Shown piece after piece: positions 1-6,825 of a stretch of 10,045 bases of DNA. Every line of letters starts with the position of its first letter. Position 1 is the first letter of the stretch. The notes beneath the pieces are model-generated. The model was not told the DNA's origin. It was given only the letters and a program-made list of their open reading frames with translations, and did not search any database. The DNA is from Bacteroidota bacterium (GTDB taxonomy: Bacteria > Bacteroidota > Bacteroidia > AKYH767-A > JABDAW01), in contig JAHEYM010000112.1 in the NCBI GenBank assembly GCA_023251595.1, forward strand, positions 1 through 10,045, written 5' to 3'. Position numbers and translations under genes: made by a program.

Positions 1-566
1 GTTGAAATTCCGCGAGACACCATATTAATCACATCGGTTTCTGCCAATACAGCACAAATACCGGAAGAGATTTCCGGATTTTGCGCTTTCATAGAAACTG
101 CTCCAACTTCTTCAATTGACAAACCAAGATATCGTGAAATATTTTCAACAAATTGTCCGGAGCCTGATGCGCATTGACCGGTCATTTTATAATCTTCGAC
201 GCGCGCATCTTTAGAAATTTTCACAGCTCTTACATATAATGCGCCCATATCCACCACAGTTCTTGCGTCTTCAAAAAAGAAAAGCGGCCCTTTCGAATGT
301 GTAGTCATACCATAGAAGTGTCCTCGTTTCCTTTTCACAAGATCCCCTTCTCCTGTTGAAGCGAGATAGGCTACGTCTTCATATTTCAGATTGTTTTTCT
401 GAAGCATAGTCTGTGTCATTTCATCGGCCAATTGCGTTGGAACCCTTTTACGGATTTTTTCAGTTTGTTTATCAATCAACACAGGAACACCTTCGTAATT
501 CATTAAAACCAATTTAATGAAATTACTTCCTACATCAATTCCCATCGTAAATATCGGTGTGCTCAT
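1..566 (-). CDS. bcrD: Benzoyl-CoA reductase subunit D (ATPase/activator subunit), C-terminus cut by window edge
   Basis: BcrD/BadG/BzdQ-type subunit, one of the two ASKHA-fold ATPase/activator subunits of class I benzoyl-CoA reductase. Together with BcrA it hydrolyses ATP to drive electrons from a bridging [4Fe-4S] cluster into the BcrBC catalytic module in the cytoplasm. The open frame starts at ATG 566 and stays open for 188 codons to the window edge, so roughly the last third is missing. Visible motifs: phosphate-1 loop GIDVGS near residues 9-13, phosphate-2-like VDMGAL at 105-110, QCASGSGQ at 131-138 with putative cluster ligand C132, and ICAVLAETDVINMVSRG at 170-186 with putative ligand C171. 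This last block is typical of BcrD rather than BcrA. The gene begins 18 bp after bcrA ends, with an A-rich leader (GAAGAAAAAAG) and no clear Shine-Dalgarno box. The 3' end and anything downstream are not visible. Confidence 0.9.
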   Translation of the reverse strand, partial: MSTPIFTMGIDVGSNFIKLVLMNYEGVPVLIDKQTEKIRKRVPTQLADEMTQTMLQKNNLKYEDVAYLASTGEGDLVKRKRGHFYGMTTHSKGPLFFFEDARTVVDMGALYVRAVKISKDARVEDYKMTGQCASGSGQFVENISRYLGLSIEEVGAVSMKAQNPEISSGICAVLAETDVINMVSRGIS

Positions 567-584
567 CTTTTTTCTTCTATATAG

Positions 585-2018
585 TTAGTTAATAGAAACT
601 TTTTCTTTTTTGTTTGAAGGAAGATCCACATTCAGATTTCTTCTGGCGAACATTGCACCGCCCAAAGCACCCATGAATATTGAATCTGTGTGAATATTGA
701 TTTTTATTTTATCCCCGTAATTTTCTTTCACGAGTTGAGTCAAATATTTAATCACCGCCGGATTTCTCGCTACACCCCCTGTGAATGTAAACTCATTGAA
801 TACTCCACCGGATCTTGCAATAAGTGACATAGCACGCATAATAATTGCTTTATGTAAACCGCCAAGAATATCGGCACGTTTCTCACCGAGATTAGTCAAT
901 TCACGAAGTTCAGCTCCAGCGAAAACTGTACACGTTGAACAAATAGTCACTTCTTTTTCCGCCTCCAATGCCATCGGCCCCAATTCATTAATTGAAATGC
1001 TCATTTCGTCAGCTATATATCCAAGATATCTTCCACAACCGGCAGCACAACGATCATTCATTTGAAAACTGGTGACGAGTCCGTATTTATCAACCTGAAT
1101 TGCTTTTGTATCCTGACCACCGATATCCAACACTGTTCTGGTTTCAGGAAAAATTGCATGTGCACCAAATGCATGACACAAAATTTCCGAACGGATACAA
1201 TCTTCGGGGAAAGGCAACAATGCTCTTCCATAACCAGTTCCCGTCATGTTCGTAATATTAAATTCCAATACAGCAATTTCATCTATATGTTCGCGCAAAG
1301 ATTCTGAAACATGATCGAAATTCCCCTTCAATAAATTCATCTCCGCATCAAAATTCACACTTTCATTATCGAGCGAAGAGTCGGGAAGATTTTTGTATTT
1401 CTCTCTCAGTTCGTCCATCGCTTTATGAACGAGTTCCTGAAAATCGAAAGTAATTCTTTCATTTTCCGCCGGACTAATACTTTTATCCCAAACCGTCATG
1501 AGGGGCTCGAATAATGAGAGATCCAGTTTGTTTACTTCTTCATTATATTTTTCGGAAACAATATCGCGGAAAAATTGATTTTTAGCACCAAGATTATTGT
1601 ATAAATAATCGTGTTTGATTACAGGTTTAAATGATCTGCGGATATTTCGCAGATGACCCAGAATTTCTTCCTGTTTTTTTTCATCCGCAAAAAATGCTTT
1701 ACAGGTTTTCACCAACTCTTCACCTAATTTATCCAATCTGACTTTGAATTGTTCATATTGAAAAACACTCTCCAGATCCGTAATATATTTTTTATATTCG
1801 GGACGGGCTTTCGTTTCATCATCCAATTTTTTCTGAAGGATTGAGAACCGTGCATTGTATATAGCTTCATCGCGTGCGATGTCAGCGGCCACAGAATAAT
1901 TAGCTCTGGTATTGGTAATGCCACGACCGATGATTTCATCCTGATCGTTGATGATGACCGCCTTGGATGTTGTAGATCCGAGATCTACGCCGAGATAGTA
2001 TTTATTGATTCCGTCCAT
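585..2018 (-). CDS. bcrA: Benzoyl-CoA reductase subunit A (ATPase/activator subunit)
   Basis: BcrA/BadF/BzdP-type subunit, 477 aa, partner of BcrD in the ATP-hydrolysing electron activase of class I benzoyl-CoA reductase. Motifs in order: phosphate-1 loop DLGSTTSK at 12-19; GRGITNTRANY at 31-41, followed by a long charged helical insert (about 45-250) that distinguishes BcrA-type subunits from short activators such as HgdC; phosphate-2 DIGGQD at 299-303; NDRCAAGCGRYLG at 321-333 with putative cluster ligand C324; ICSTCTVFAGAEL at 359-371 with putative ligand C363; GGVARNP at 414-420; GALGGAMFA near 450-458. The adenosine and phosphate motifs look intact. It starts 14 bp after the bcrB stop, across a TATATATATA leader with no Shine-Dalgarno box. 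It is somewhat longer than my recollection of about 440 aa for Thauera BcrA, the extra length lying in the helical insert and C-terminal tail. The start puts YYLGVDLGS at the expected distance from the N-terminus. Confidence 0.92.
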   Translation of the reverse strand: MDGINKYYLGVDLGSTTSKAVIINDQDEIIGRGITNTRANYSVAADIARDEAIYNARFSILQKKLDDETKARPEYKKYITDLESVFQYEQFKVRLDKLGEELVKTCKAFFADEKKQEEILGHLRNIRRSFKPVIKHDYLYNNLGAKNQFFRDIVSEKYNEEVNKLDLSLFEPLMTVWDKSISPAENERITFDFQELVHKAMDELREKYKNLPDSSLDNESVNFDAEMNLLKGNFDHVSESLREHIDEIAVLEFNITNMTGTGYGRALLPFPEDCIRSEILCHAFGAHAIFPETRTVLDIGGQDTKAIQVDKYGLVTSFQMNDRCAAGCGRYLGYIADEMSISINELGPMALEAEKEVTICSTCTVFAGAELRELTNLGEKRADILGGLHKAIIMRAMSLIARSGGVFNEFTFTGGVARNPAVIKYLTQLVKENYGDKIKINIHTDSIFMGALGGAMFARRNLNVDLPSNKKEKVSIN

Positions 2019-2032
2019 TGTATATATATATC

Positions 2033-3331
2033 TTAGATAGTGGCTTCCTGCGCCATGATAACTTTTCTTTGACCCAACATCTGGAAATAAGATTCGAGTC
2101 TGTTTTTAATATTCGCGTAAGAGAAATAACGCGGATCAACCAAATCGCTTTCAATAAATCCGACGGGCACCTGTGCACGTTGTTCAATTTCCCGCATAAT
2201 CATTAATTGACCGGCAGAAAATGAATTACAACTTTTTATGCTATTGATAAGGAATCCGTCTGCCTGATATTCTTTTACATAATCGGCAAGTAAATTTACC
2301 CTTTGAGGAAGGTTCATATTCGTGTAACAGCCCATGCAATATTTCGCCAGACTTTCGAGTGGTTCATCAGGGTCGTGTCTGAAACCGAGATCATATACAC
2401 CACCAACTTTCGTATAGGATGATGCGACGATAACGGCTCCCATATCATAAAATATTTTCCAGAATTCGCGGAAATTAGTCCAGTTTGGCGGACCTTCAAC
2501 CACCAACCGGAATTTCTCTTCTTTTAATTCACCCTCAGGTGTAATCGGACCAAGTCCCAATCTGATTCTTTCCTGCACTTCATTATATAATTCTGTATAA
2601 TAATTCACGGCAGCTTCTGTGCCACGGAAAGCGGTAAAAATCGGACCAATATAATATACACCTGCAAAATATGCGTCGATAGGAGAAGGTTTATGTTTCG
2701 CACTCTCCAACACCTTTACCAGAAGGTCTTCCGCTTTTGCAGAATTTTCCATCATTTTAGAAAGACGTTTCATATCGAATTTCTTCCCCGAAACTTTTTC
2801 CATTTTAGGAATCACATCATCTTTGAGTTGTTTCACCATATACTCAATCTGATCTGATGTAATTTTTCCATCTTCCTGGTAAGGAGTATGAAGCATTGCA
2901 ACAGGAACACCCGGATATAATTTCTCCAGATTTTCGAACCATTTCAAAAAAGTAAAACATCCCGTATAACTCAGGAGCAATAAATCGGGTGGAGGTAATT
3001 TCTCACCTGTGGGACCGATATTTCCGGTCAGCATCATTCCGATATCGCATTTCACATAGGTACAGACGTCTTCGCTGAATCCGATTTTTTCCGCTTCACG
3101 TATATACGCAGCTGATTTTTTCCTCATCCCCGATTGCAAAGCATTTATTTCGGGATAAACAGGTAACATATCAAATGAAAGAATAAGCTCAGTTAGATTA
3201 CCGGGAACAAACGTATATACCACTTTCTTTCCTGTTTCCTGCGCTGTACTCAACTCTTTGAATAATCCCGCGAGCATGTCTTTCTGAATGACCATGCTAT
3301 TTTCTTTTATCGCTTCTTTTATTTCCGCCAT
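2033..3331 (-). CDS. bcrB: Benzoyl-CoA reductase subunit B (catalytic module)
   Basis: BcrB/BadE/BzdO-type subunit, 432 aa, of the 2-hydroxyacyl-CoA dehydratase/BCR D-component family. With BcrC it holds the [4Fe-4S] clusters and the benzoyl-CoA site where the ring is reduced to cyclohexa-1,5-diene-1-carbonyl-CoA. Recognisable blocks: FVPGNLTELI 41-50; PEINALQSGMRK 60-71; EDVCTYVKCDIGMM 87-100; LLSYTGCFTFLKWFE 119-133; SPIDAYFAGVYYIGPIFTAFRG 216-237; RLVVEGPPNWTNFREFWK 275-292; YCMGCYTN 331-338; FLINSIKSCNSFSAGQ 360-375; DLVDPRYFSYANIKNRLESYFQM 397-418. These blocks match my memory of BcrB/BadE closely and differ from HgdA/B-type dehydratases. Candidate cluster ligands are C90, C125, C335 and C368; which are true ligands cannot be settled here. 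The length equals the family norm. It lies 45 bp after bcrC in the same operon. Confidence 0.94.
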   Translation of the reverse strand: MAEIKEAIKENSMVIQKDMLAGLFKELSTAQETGKKVVYTFVPGNLTELILSFDMLPVYPEINALQSGMRKKSAAYIREAEKIGFSEDVCTYVKCDIGMMLTGNIGPTGEKLPPPDLLLLSYTGCFTFLKWFENLEKLYPGVPVAMLHTPYQEDGKITSDQIEYMVKQLKDDVIPKMEKVSGKKFDMKRLSKMMENSAKAEDLLVKVLESAKHKPSPIDAYFAGVYYIGPIFTAFRGTEAAVNYYTELYNEVQERIRLGLGPITPEGELKEEKFRLVVEGPPNWTNFREFWKIFYDMGAVIVASSYTKVGGVYDLGFRHDPDEPLESLAKYCMGCYTNMNLPQRVNLLADYVKEYQADGFLINSIKSCNSFSAGQLMIMREIEQRAQVPVGFIESDLVDPRYFSYANIKNRLESYFQMLGQRKVIMAQEATI

Positions 3332-3376
3332 GATATTTATTTCTTTATATAATTATTAATTTCAGGGTGAAGGTTT

Positions 3377-4540
3377 TTATGCCCACAATTTTATTGAATC
3401 AGAGAAAGTTCCGGCTTGTTCTTTAATCACTTTAAATTGTCCGGTATTTTCATGATATTGGAAGTTTATATGTGGAATTCCGGCGGCTTCACATTCTTTT
3501 TGCAATTCCGGACGATCTAATAGTGCAGGATCACAGAAGCTTGCAGCGCTGAAAATCACACCATCCGCATTTCTTCTTTTCACGAGTTCCACCAAACGCT
3601 TTCCTTTGGGATTTCCCAAATCTGAAACGCAGGAAGCAAAAGTGCTTTTAGTTAGAAAAGCTTCAACCAAAGCACCCAACGGATCTTCTGTATTTTCATC
3701 TACGTCGCTTTCAAACCATCTTGATCCGAGAATAAAATCGTCATCCACAATATAACAACCTGCCATTTCTATAGATTTGATGAGTCCGATGGGAGGCTGC
3801 TCGCAAAAAGAACCACTGATCACTACACGGATATTATCCATAGGTTCACCTCTTTCCTCATTGATGTGAACGAGAACCTCTTCGAGAATGTGATTGTGAT
3901 TTTCCACGGTAGTAGAAAGTCCGGCTCTGACAATATGATATGTTTCGACGGCAGATAATCGCCAGGGATATTGTTGACGAATATTGTAAATTTCTTCAAT
4001 CATTCTCCGGTTTTTATTATAGAGCGTGATCGCGATATTCAGTTTTTGATCTGTCAGGTTTGCGCCATTAATTTTTTTAATATCTTCAATAATTTTATAT
4101 AATTCCTGACGATAAAATTCACCTCCGATAAACGCATCAAAATTTTGCGGATAATCGAAATATCTTTGGAACTTTCCTTTTTTGATCAGCTTAAACATAC
4201 CGGAAAGATTTCTCACGCAATCACAGATAGCCGGGAAAATAAATCCGTCGAAATCTTCAAGATTTGGATCGAGCGCCATTTCCATGATTCCACGGGGAAG
4301 ATGGCATATATAAGATTGATAATATGCGTCACCTTTAATAATTTGTTTCCGATCGCCCGCGCCCATAATACCCACGCCCAACCCGTCCATGGCGTGTACA
4401 ATTTCGCGTGGAAAATAAATCGGCAGATAACCTACCAACACCCTTCCTTTGTTTTCAGCCTTCCATTTTTTAGCTTCCTTGAAATTCAGGTCGAATGCTA
4501 AATCTTTCGTGTAGGAAAGTATTTCATCCAGAGATCTCAT
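3377..4540 (-). CDS. bcrC: Benzoyl-CoA reductase subunit C (catalytic module)
   Basis: BcrC/BadD/BzdN-type subunit, 387 aa (Thauera BcrC is about 385), partner of BcrB in the catalytic module. Diagnostic blocks: GYLPIYFPREIVHAM 37-51; GIMGAGDRKQIIKGDAYYQSYICHLPRG 57-84; FDGFIFPAICDCVRNLSGMF 97-116; SGSFCEQPP 242-250; DDDFILGSRW 266-275; IFSAASFCDPALLDRPEL 329-346; YHENTGQFKVIKEQAGTFSDSIKLW 362-386, the classic C-terminal signature of this subunit. Candidate cluster cysteines are C79, C106 and C336; C108, C246 and C304 are further cysteines in the core. The ATG at 4538-4540 directly follows the TAG stop of the hemerythrin gene (TAGATG), so translation is probably coupled. No frameshift or missing block is seen. 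The related 2-hydroxyacyl-CoA dehydratases lack this combination of blocks and have no second ATPase subunit in their operons. Confidence 0.94.
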   Translation of the reverse strand: MRSLDEILSYTKDLAFDLNFKEAKKWKAENKGRVLVGYLPIYFPREIVHAMDGLGVGIMGAGDRKQIIKGDAYYQSYICHLPRGIMEMALDPNLEDFDGFIFPAICDCVRNLSGMFKLIKKGKFQRYFDYPQNFDAFIGGEFYRQELYKIIEDIKKINGANLTDQKLNIAITLYNKNRRMIEEIYNIRQQYPWRLSAVETYHIVRAGLSTTVENHNHILEEVLVHINEERGEPMDNIRVVISGSFCEQPPIGLIKSIEMAGCYIVDDDFILGSRWFESDVDENTEDPLGALVEAFLTKSTFASCVSDLGNPKGKRLVELVKRRNADGVIFSAASFCDPALLDRPELQKECEAAGIPHINFQYHENTGQFKVIKEQAGTFSDSIKLWA

Positions 4541-5071
4541 CTATTTTAGTTTGAAGTTTTTAATTTCGTTTTCCATTTCTTCTTTTCGTGTCTGACCTAA
4601 TTCTGCATCCTTATCGAGACATTGAAAATATAACCGTTCCAATACTTCTTCAGATAACAGCGTATCTGCCATCGGAAATAATTCTTCATTTTCGGCAGCG
4701 ATATGATCTTGTAAAGAATTCATATATACATTGAGTTTCGCCTGAGCCGCTGCGTAATTCTTATCCATCATATCTGCACGAATTAACAATGCGAGTTCTC
4801 GAAATTCCTCATGATGTTCAGTAAATTCGCAAACCATGCTGATTGCAGATAGTTCATCTGTTCTCTGCATAGCGGGAAAAAGTATATCCTCTTCTTTATA
4901 ATGGTGAAAACGATCTGCATATTCTGAGAAAAAATTCAGAAGCATCACCATCGTTTTCTCATAAGCAATGGGATCGACTTCCCAGGTTCTGTCGAGTGTC
5001 GAGGAAATATCAGCAGCTTCAAGAATGATAGCGTGTTCTCCATACATCAAACCAGATATCTTTGAGGGCAT
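4541..5071 (-). CDS. Hemerythrin-domain protein, first gene of the benzoyl-CoA reductase operon
   Basis: 176-aa soluble protein with an all-helical HHE cation-binding (hemerythrin) domain and no signal peptide, so cytoplasmic. Putative di-iron ligands are in the expected order: EH at 12-13 (H13), HHYKEEDILFP 56-66 (H57 and E61), HH at 86-87, and DHIAAENEELFP 122-133 (H123 and E127). The paired H-x3-E-x-x-x-F-P helices are the family hallmark. Hemerythrins of this kind bind O2 or NO, or act in iron handling or stress defence; the sequence cannot choose among these. The C-terminal tail (about 150-176) is charged and likely helical. The stop codon abuts the bcrC ATG, so the gene is the lead cistron of bcrCBAD. 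I infer a role in sensing or removing O2 (or NO) near the oxygen-sensitive reductase. An alternative start at M9 would still leave H13. No Shine-Dalgarno box precedes the chosen start. Confidence 0.88.
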   Translation of the reverse strand: MPSKISGLMYGEHAIILEAADISSTLDRTWEVDPIAYEKTMVMLLNFFSEYADRFHHYKEEDILFPAMQRTDELSAISMVCEFTEHHEEFRELALLIRADMMDKNYAAAQAKLNVYMNSLQDHIAAENEELFPMADTLLSEEVLERLYFQCLDKDAELGQTRKEEMENEIKNFKLK

Positions 5072-5094
5072 ACAAAACGGGTTTTAACAATACC

Positions 5095-5102
5095 CAAAAA
5101 TC
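5095..5102 (-). promoter_or_regulatory. Possible -7 element for the hemerythrin-bcr operon
   Basis: The minus strand reads GATTTTTG, matching the Bacteroidota -7 consensus TAnnTTTG at five of six defined positions. It would start transcription about 15-20 nt upstream of the hemerythrin ATG and place the FNR-like palindrome (centre 5131.5) near -43, close to a class II activator position. No good -33 TTTG lies at the right spacing, as expected for an activated promoter. A competing arrangement is TTTTG (5174-5170) with CACCTTTA (5149-5142) at a 20-bp spacing, matching at four of six -7 positions. Neither is certain. Confidence 0.3.
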
Positions 5103-5125
5103 GGATTTTGAAACCGGAAAGAATA

Positions 5126-5137
5126 TGATAAGTATCA
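5126..5137. promoter_or_regulatory. FNR/CRP-like palindrome upstream of the hemerythrin-bcr operon
   Basis: The sequence TGATAAGTATCA is an inverted repeat containing the TGAT-N4-ATCA core of the FNR-family site (TTGAT-N4-ATCAA); the outermost base on each side does not match. Its centre is about 60 bp upstream of the hemerythrin start codon. An anaerobic regulator of the Crp/Fnr family would make sense for an oxygen-sensitive reductase operon. The assignment is by motif only, and short palindromes also arise by chance in AT-rich DNA. Confidence 0.4.
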
Positions 5138-5144
5138 GTTCTAA

Positions 5145-5158
5145 AGGTGATTTCACCT
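5145..5158. promoter_or_regulatory. Perfect 6+6 inverted repeat, candidate operator
   Basis: AGGTGATTTCACCT has 6-bp perfect arms around a 2-bp centre. Its centre (5151.5) lies exactly 20 bp from that of the FNR-like palindrome (5131.5), about two helical turns, so two dimers could sit on the same DNA face. The regulator is unknown. Confidence 0.4.
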
Positions 5159-5159
5159 C

Positions 5160-5176
5160 TGTTTTATGACAAAACA
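5160..5176. repeat. Inverted repeat TGTTTT-N5-AAAACA
   Basis: Six-base arms around ATGAC, upstream of the other two palindromes in the intergenic region before the hemerythrin gene. It may be a third regulator site; its minus-strand TTTTG could also serve as a -33 element. It is AT-rich, so chance is a real possibility. Confidence 0.25.
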
Positions 5177-5220
5177 CTGCAATTAAAGCTGTAAAAAAGC
5201 AGGATTCGCAAATGCAAATA

Positions 5221-5261
5221 GAAGACGGGAGAGCAGACTACCCTCCACCCTCCCGGTCTTC
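5221..5261 (-). terminator. Hairpin between the cytochrome lipoprotein gene and the hemerythrin-bcr operon
   Basis: GAAGAC plus GGGAG (5221-5231) pair with CTCCC plus GTCTTC (5250-5254 and 5256-5261), leaving G5255 bulged: an 11-bp GC-rich stem with an 18-nt loop. It starts 13 bp after the stop codon of the gene ending at 5274. On the minus strand it is followed by TATTTGCATTTG, only a modest T-tract, so termination may be partial. It separates the cytochrome/porin unit from the bcr operon. Confidence 0.6.
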
Positions 5262-5273
5262 AAACTGCAATAA

Positions 5274-5543
5274 TTAATTCGCCGATTGCAAAAATTCTAT
5301 CACTTTAGTAATTTCATCTGAGGTGAGGCTTGCACGAACTTTCATGTGGTTTCCGATCGTCGCCCATTGCGCATCACTGTAATCTGCAGGTGAAGGTGCA
5401 TTGTGACATCTTAAACAATTTTCACCCCAAAGCTGAGCCCCGCTTTTTGCCTGAATTTCTGAAGTAGCCGCACATCCGTTGATGAGCAACATTCCTTTTA
5501 TGGTAATGCATGTAATCGCTATAATTGTGAGTATCTTTTTCAT
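5274..5543 (-). CDS. Small monohaem c-type cytochrome lipoprotein
   Basis: 89-aa precursor. The N-terminus MKKILTIIAITCITIKGMLLINGC is a lipoprotein signal ending in a lipobox-like LINGC, giving C24 as the lipidated cysteine and a mature protein of about 66 aa anchored to an envelope membrane. One haem c site, CLRCH, lies at 43-47; M67 in NHMKVRASLTSDE is the likely distal ligand, followed by the usual C-terminal helix (EITKVIEFLQ). The role is electron transfer in the periplasm or at the outer membrane; the partner is unknown. It lies 37 bp after the porin gene, probably in the same transcript, with an A8 run just before the ATG. The size and fold suit a minimal class I cytochrome c. Confidence 0.85.
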   Translation of the reverse strand: MKKILTIIAITCITIKGMLLINGCAATSEIQAKSGAQLWGENCLRCHNAPSPADYSDAQWATIGNHMKVRASLTSDEITKVIEFLQSAN

Positions 5544-5580
5544 TTTTTTTCGTTTTAAGAATGGTTTATATAATTATATA

Positions 5581-6765
5581 TTAAAATCCTGTGACAAATT
5601 TTGCCAACAATTCATTTGTCTTTGTTCCATCCGGTCTGCTGGTCATTTCATAAGCAACTCTCAGACCTGATCTCCAACTGAACCAATAGCACAATCCAAG
5701 ATCCAGACGTGTAACTGCGCCACCTGCTCCATTCAGATCTTTTGCACCCCAGGCTGCATCTTTAGGTGCAGTCAAAGAACCATATCTGACAAGAAACTCA
5801 AGATTTTTAAACAATTTACTTTTCACCATCGCAGGGCGAATAGAAAATTGCGCGAAATAATTTTGCTGAGAATTATCGAAAGAATAATTTGTCGAATCGT
5901 TTAGATAATAATCAGCTTTATCCACGGTTAAAGAAGTATATTGCCCTCTTACTGTGATAACCGAACTTAATTCCGGAATGGATTTCACATAATTGAAATC
6001 GACAGCCGTTGCAGTTGCACCGATTTTTGCATAATTGCTATATGAAGAATCTGTAAGATTCATGATCGAATCTGAAGCACTGCCTGCAATTCCATGTTTT
6101 CCTGAAAATCCAATTTCCAGCGATGAGTTGGAAAAAGGTAAAATTCCAATTCTTCCTCCTAATTCTTTATTCGTATTATTTTCATCCAGAAGATTTTCAT
6201 ATTGGATAAGACCGGTGGGTCTGCCGTTTTCATCTTTATATAATAGAGGTCCATTGGAAATGAATAATGCATAATTCATTTTTGCACTCCCGAGCGGAAT
6301 TCCGCCACGAACATCCAGCCCCATCATTGCGCCCCACGCGAGGTGTGTATCATCGGGAAGTTGTTCATCATCAGCTCTGAGCGGTGAGTTTGGAAATCGT
6401 TCAACAAACATTGGTTCCCAACGTTCACCATAAGCGCCAAAAGGAGACAGCATTCTGCCGCAACCGAATGTCATATATTTATTTAATGAATACGAAATTT
6501 TTCCATATTCAAGTTCCATATTTCCATCCTGTATTTCAATTTCACTTTCGAAAAAAAGTTTATCCGAAAGTTTCCAGAGGAATACGGGCGAAAATCCATA
6601 ATGATTAAAATTTACTTTAATGTCTTCGTCAGCATTATAGACCGCACCAAAACATCCGGCGCCGGAAACGACAATTTTTGTGGCTCCCGTTGTTGCGTCT
6701 TGTGCATAGACAGTTGCGAAACCGCTGAGCAGAAGACCCAACATCATAAATTTGAGGGTTCTCAT
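5581..6765 (-). CDS. Outer-membrane porin-like beta-barrel protein
   Basis: 394 aa with a Sec signal peptide (MRTLKFMMLGLLLSGFATVYA, likely cleavage after A21) and a C-terminal aromatic residue (VTGF) typical of barrel proteins recognised by the BAM machinery. The mature part alternates polar and hydrophobic residues as in beta-strands, with turns rich in N, D, G and S. Segments such as LFFESEIEIQDG, LEYGKISYSLNKYMTFGCGRMLSPFG and WEPMFVERFPNSPL resemble barrels of the phosphate-selective porin O/P-like and related families, though I cannot name the exact family or substrate. It is flanked in the same orientation by two c-type cytochrome genes (61 bp upstream, 37 bp downstream), so it may admit a respiratory substrate or form part of an outer-membrane redox complex. 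No haem motif is present in the barrel. Confidence 0.75.
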   Translation of the reverse strand: MRTLKFMMLGLLLSGFATVYAQDATTGATKIVVSGAGCFGAVYNADEDIKVNFNHYGFSPVFLWKLSDKLFFESEIEIQDGNMELEYGKISYSLNKYMTFGCGRMLSPFGAYGERWEPMFVERFPNSPLRADDEQLPDDTHLAWGAMMGLDVRGGIPLGSAKMNYALFISNGPLLYKDENGRPTGLIQYENLLDENNTNKELGGRIGILPFSNSSLEIGFSGKHGIAGSASDSIMNLTDSSYSNYAKIGATATAVDFNYVKSIPELSSVITVRGQYTSLTVDKADYYLNDSTNYSFDNSQQNYFAQFSIRPAMVKSKLFKNLEFLVRYGSLTAPKDAAWGAKDLNGAGGAVTRLDLGLCYWFSWRSGLRVAYEMTSRPDGTKTNELLAKFVTGF

Positions 6766-6825
6766 GTTTTTGTTTTTTTAGTTAATAGTTAGAATTATTG
6801 GGTTTAATTGATTGGATTTTTAATA

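Noticed and set aside
4145..4501. Plus-strand open frame of 118 codons opposite bcrC
   Set aside because: It is the shadow of a highly conserved gene; the translation shows no family features and no promoter is seen.
1..4540. 2-hydroxyglutaryl-CoA (or other 2-hydroxyacyl-CoA) dehydratase operon
   Set aside because: Those systems have one short activator; here there are two different ATPase subunits in BCR order, and the BcrB and BcrC blocks (for example PPNWTNFREFWK and NTGQ...EQAGTFSDSIKLW) are specific to benzoyl-CoA reductase.
5072..5273. Possible small RNA or extra small gene between the cytochrome lipoprotein and hemerythrin genes
   Set aside because: No open frame with a plausible start, and the inverted repeats are better explained as operator sites and a terminator; the length fits a normal promoter region.
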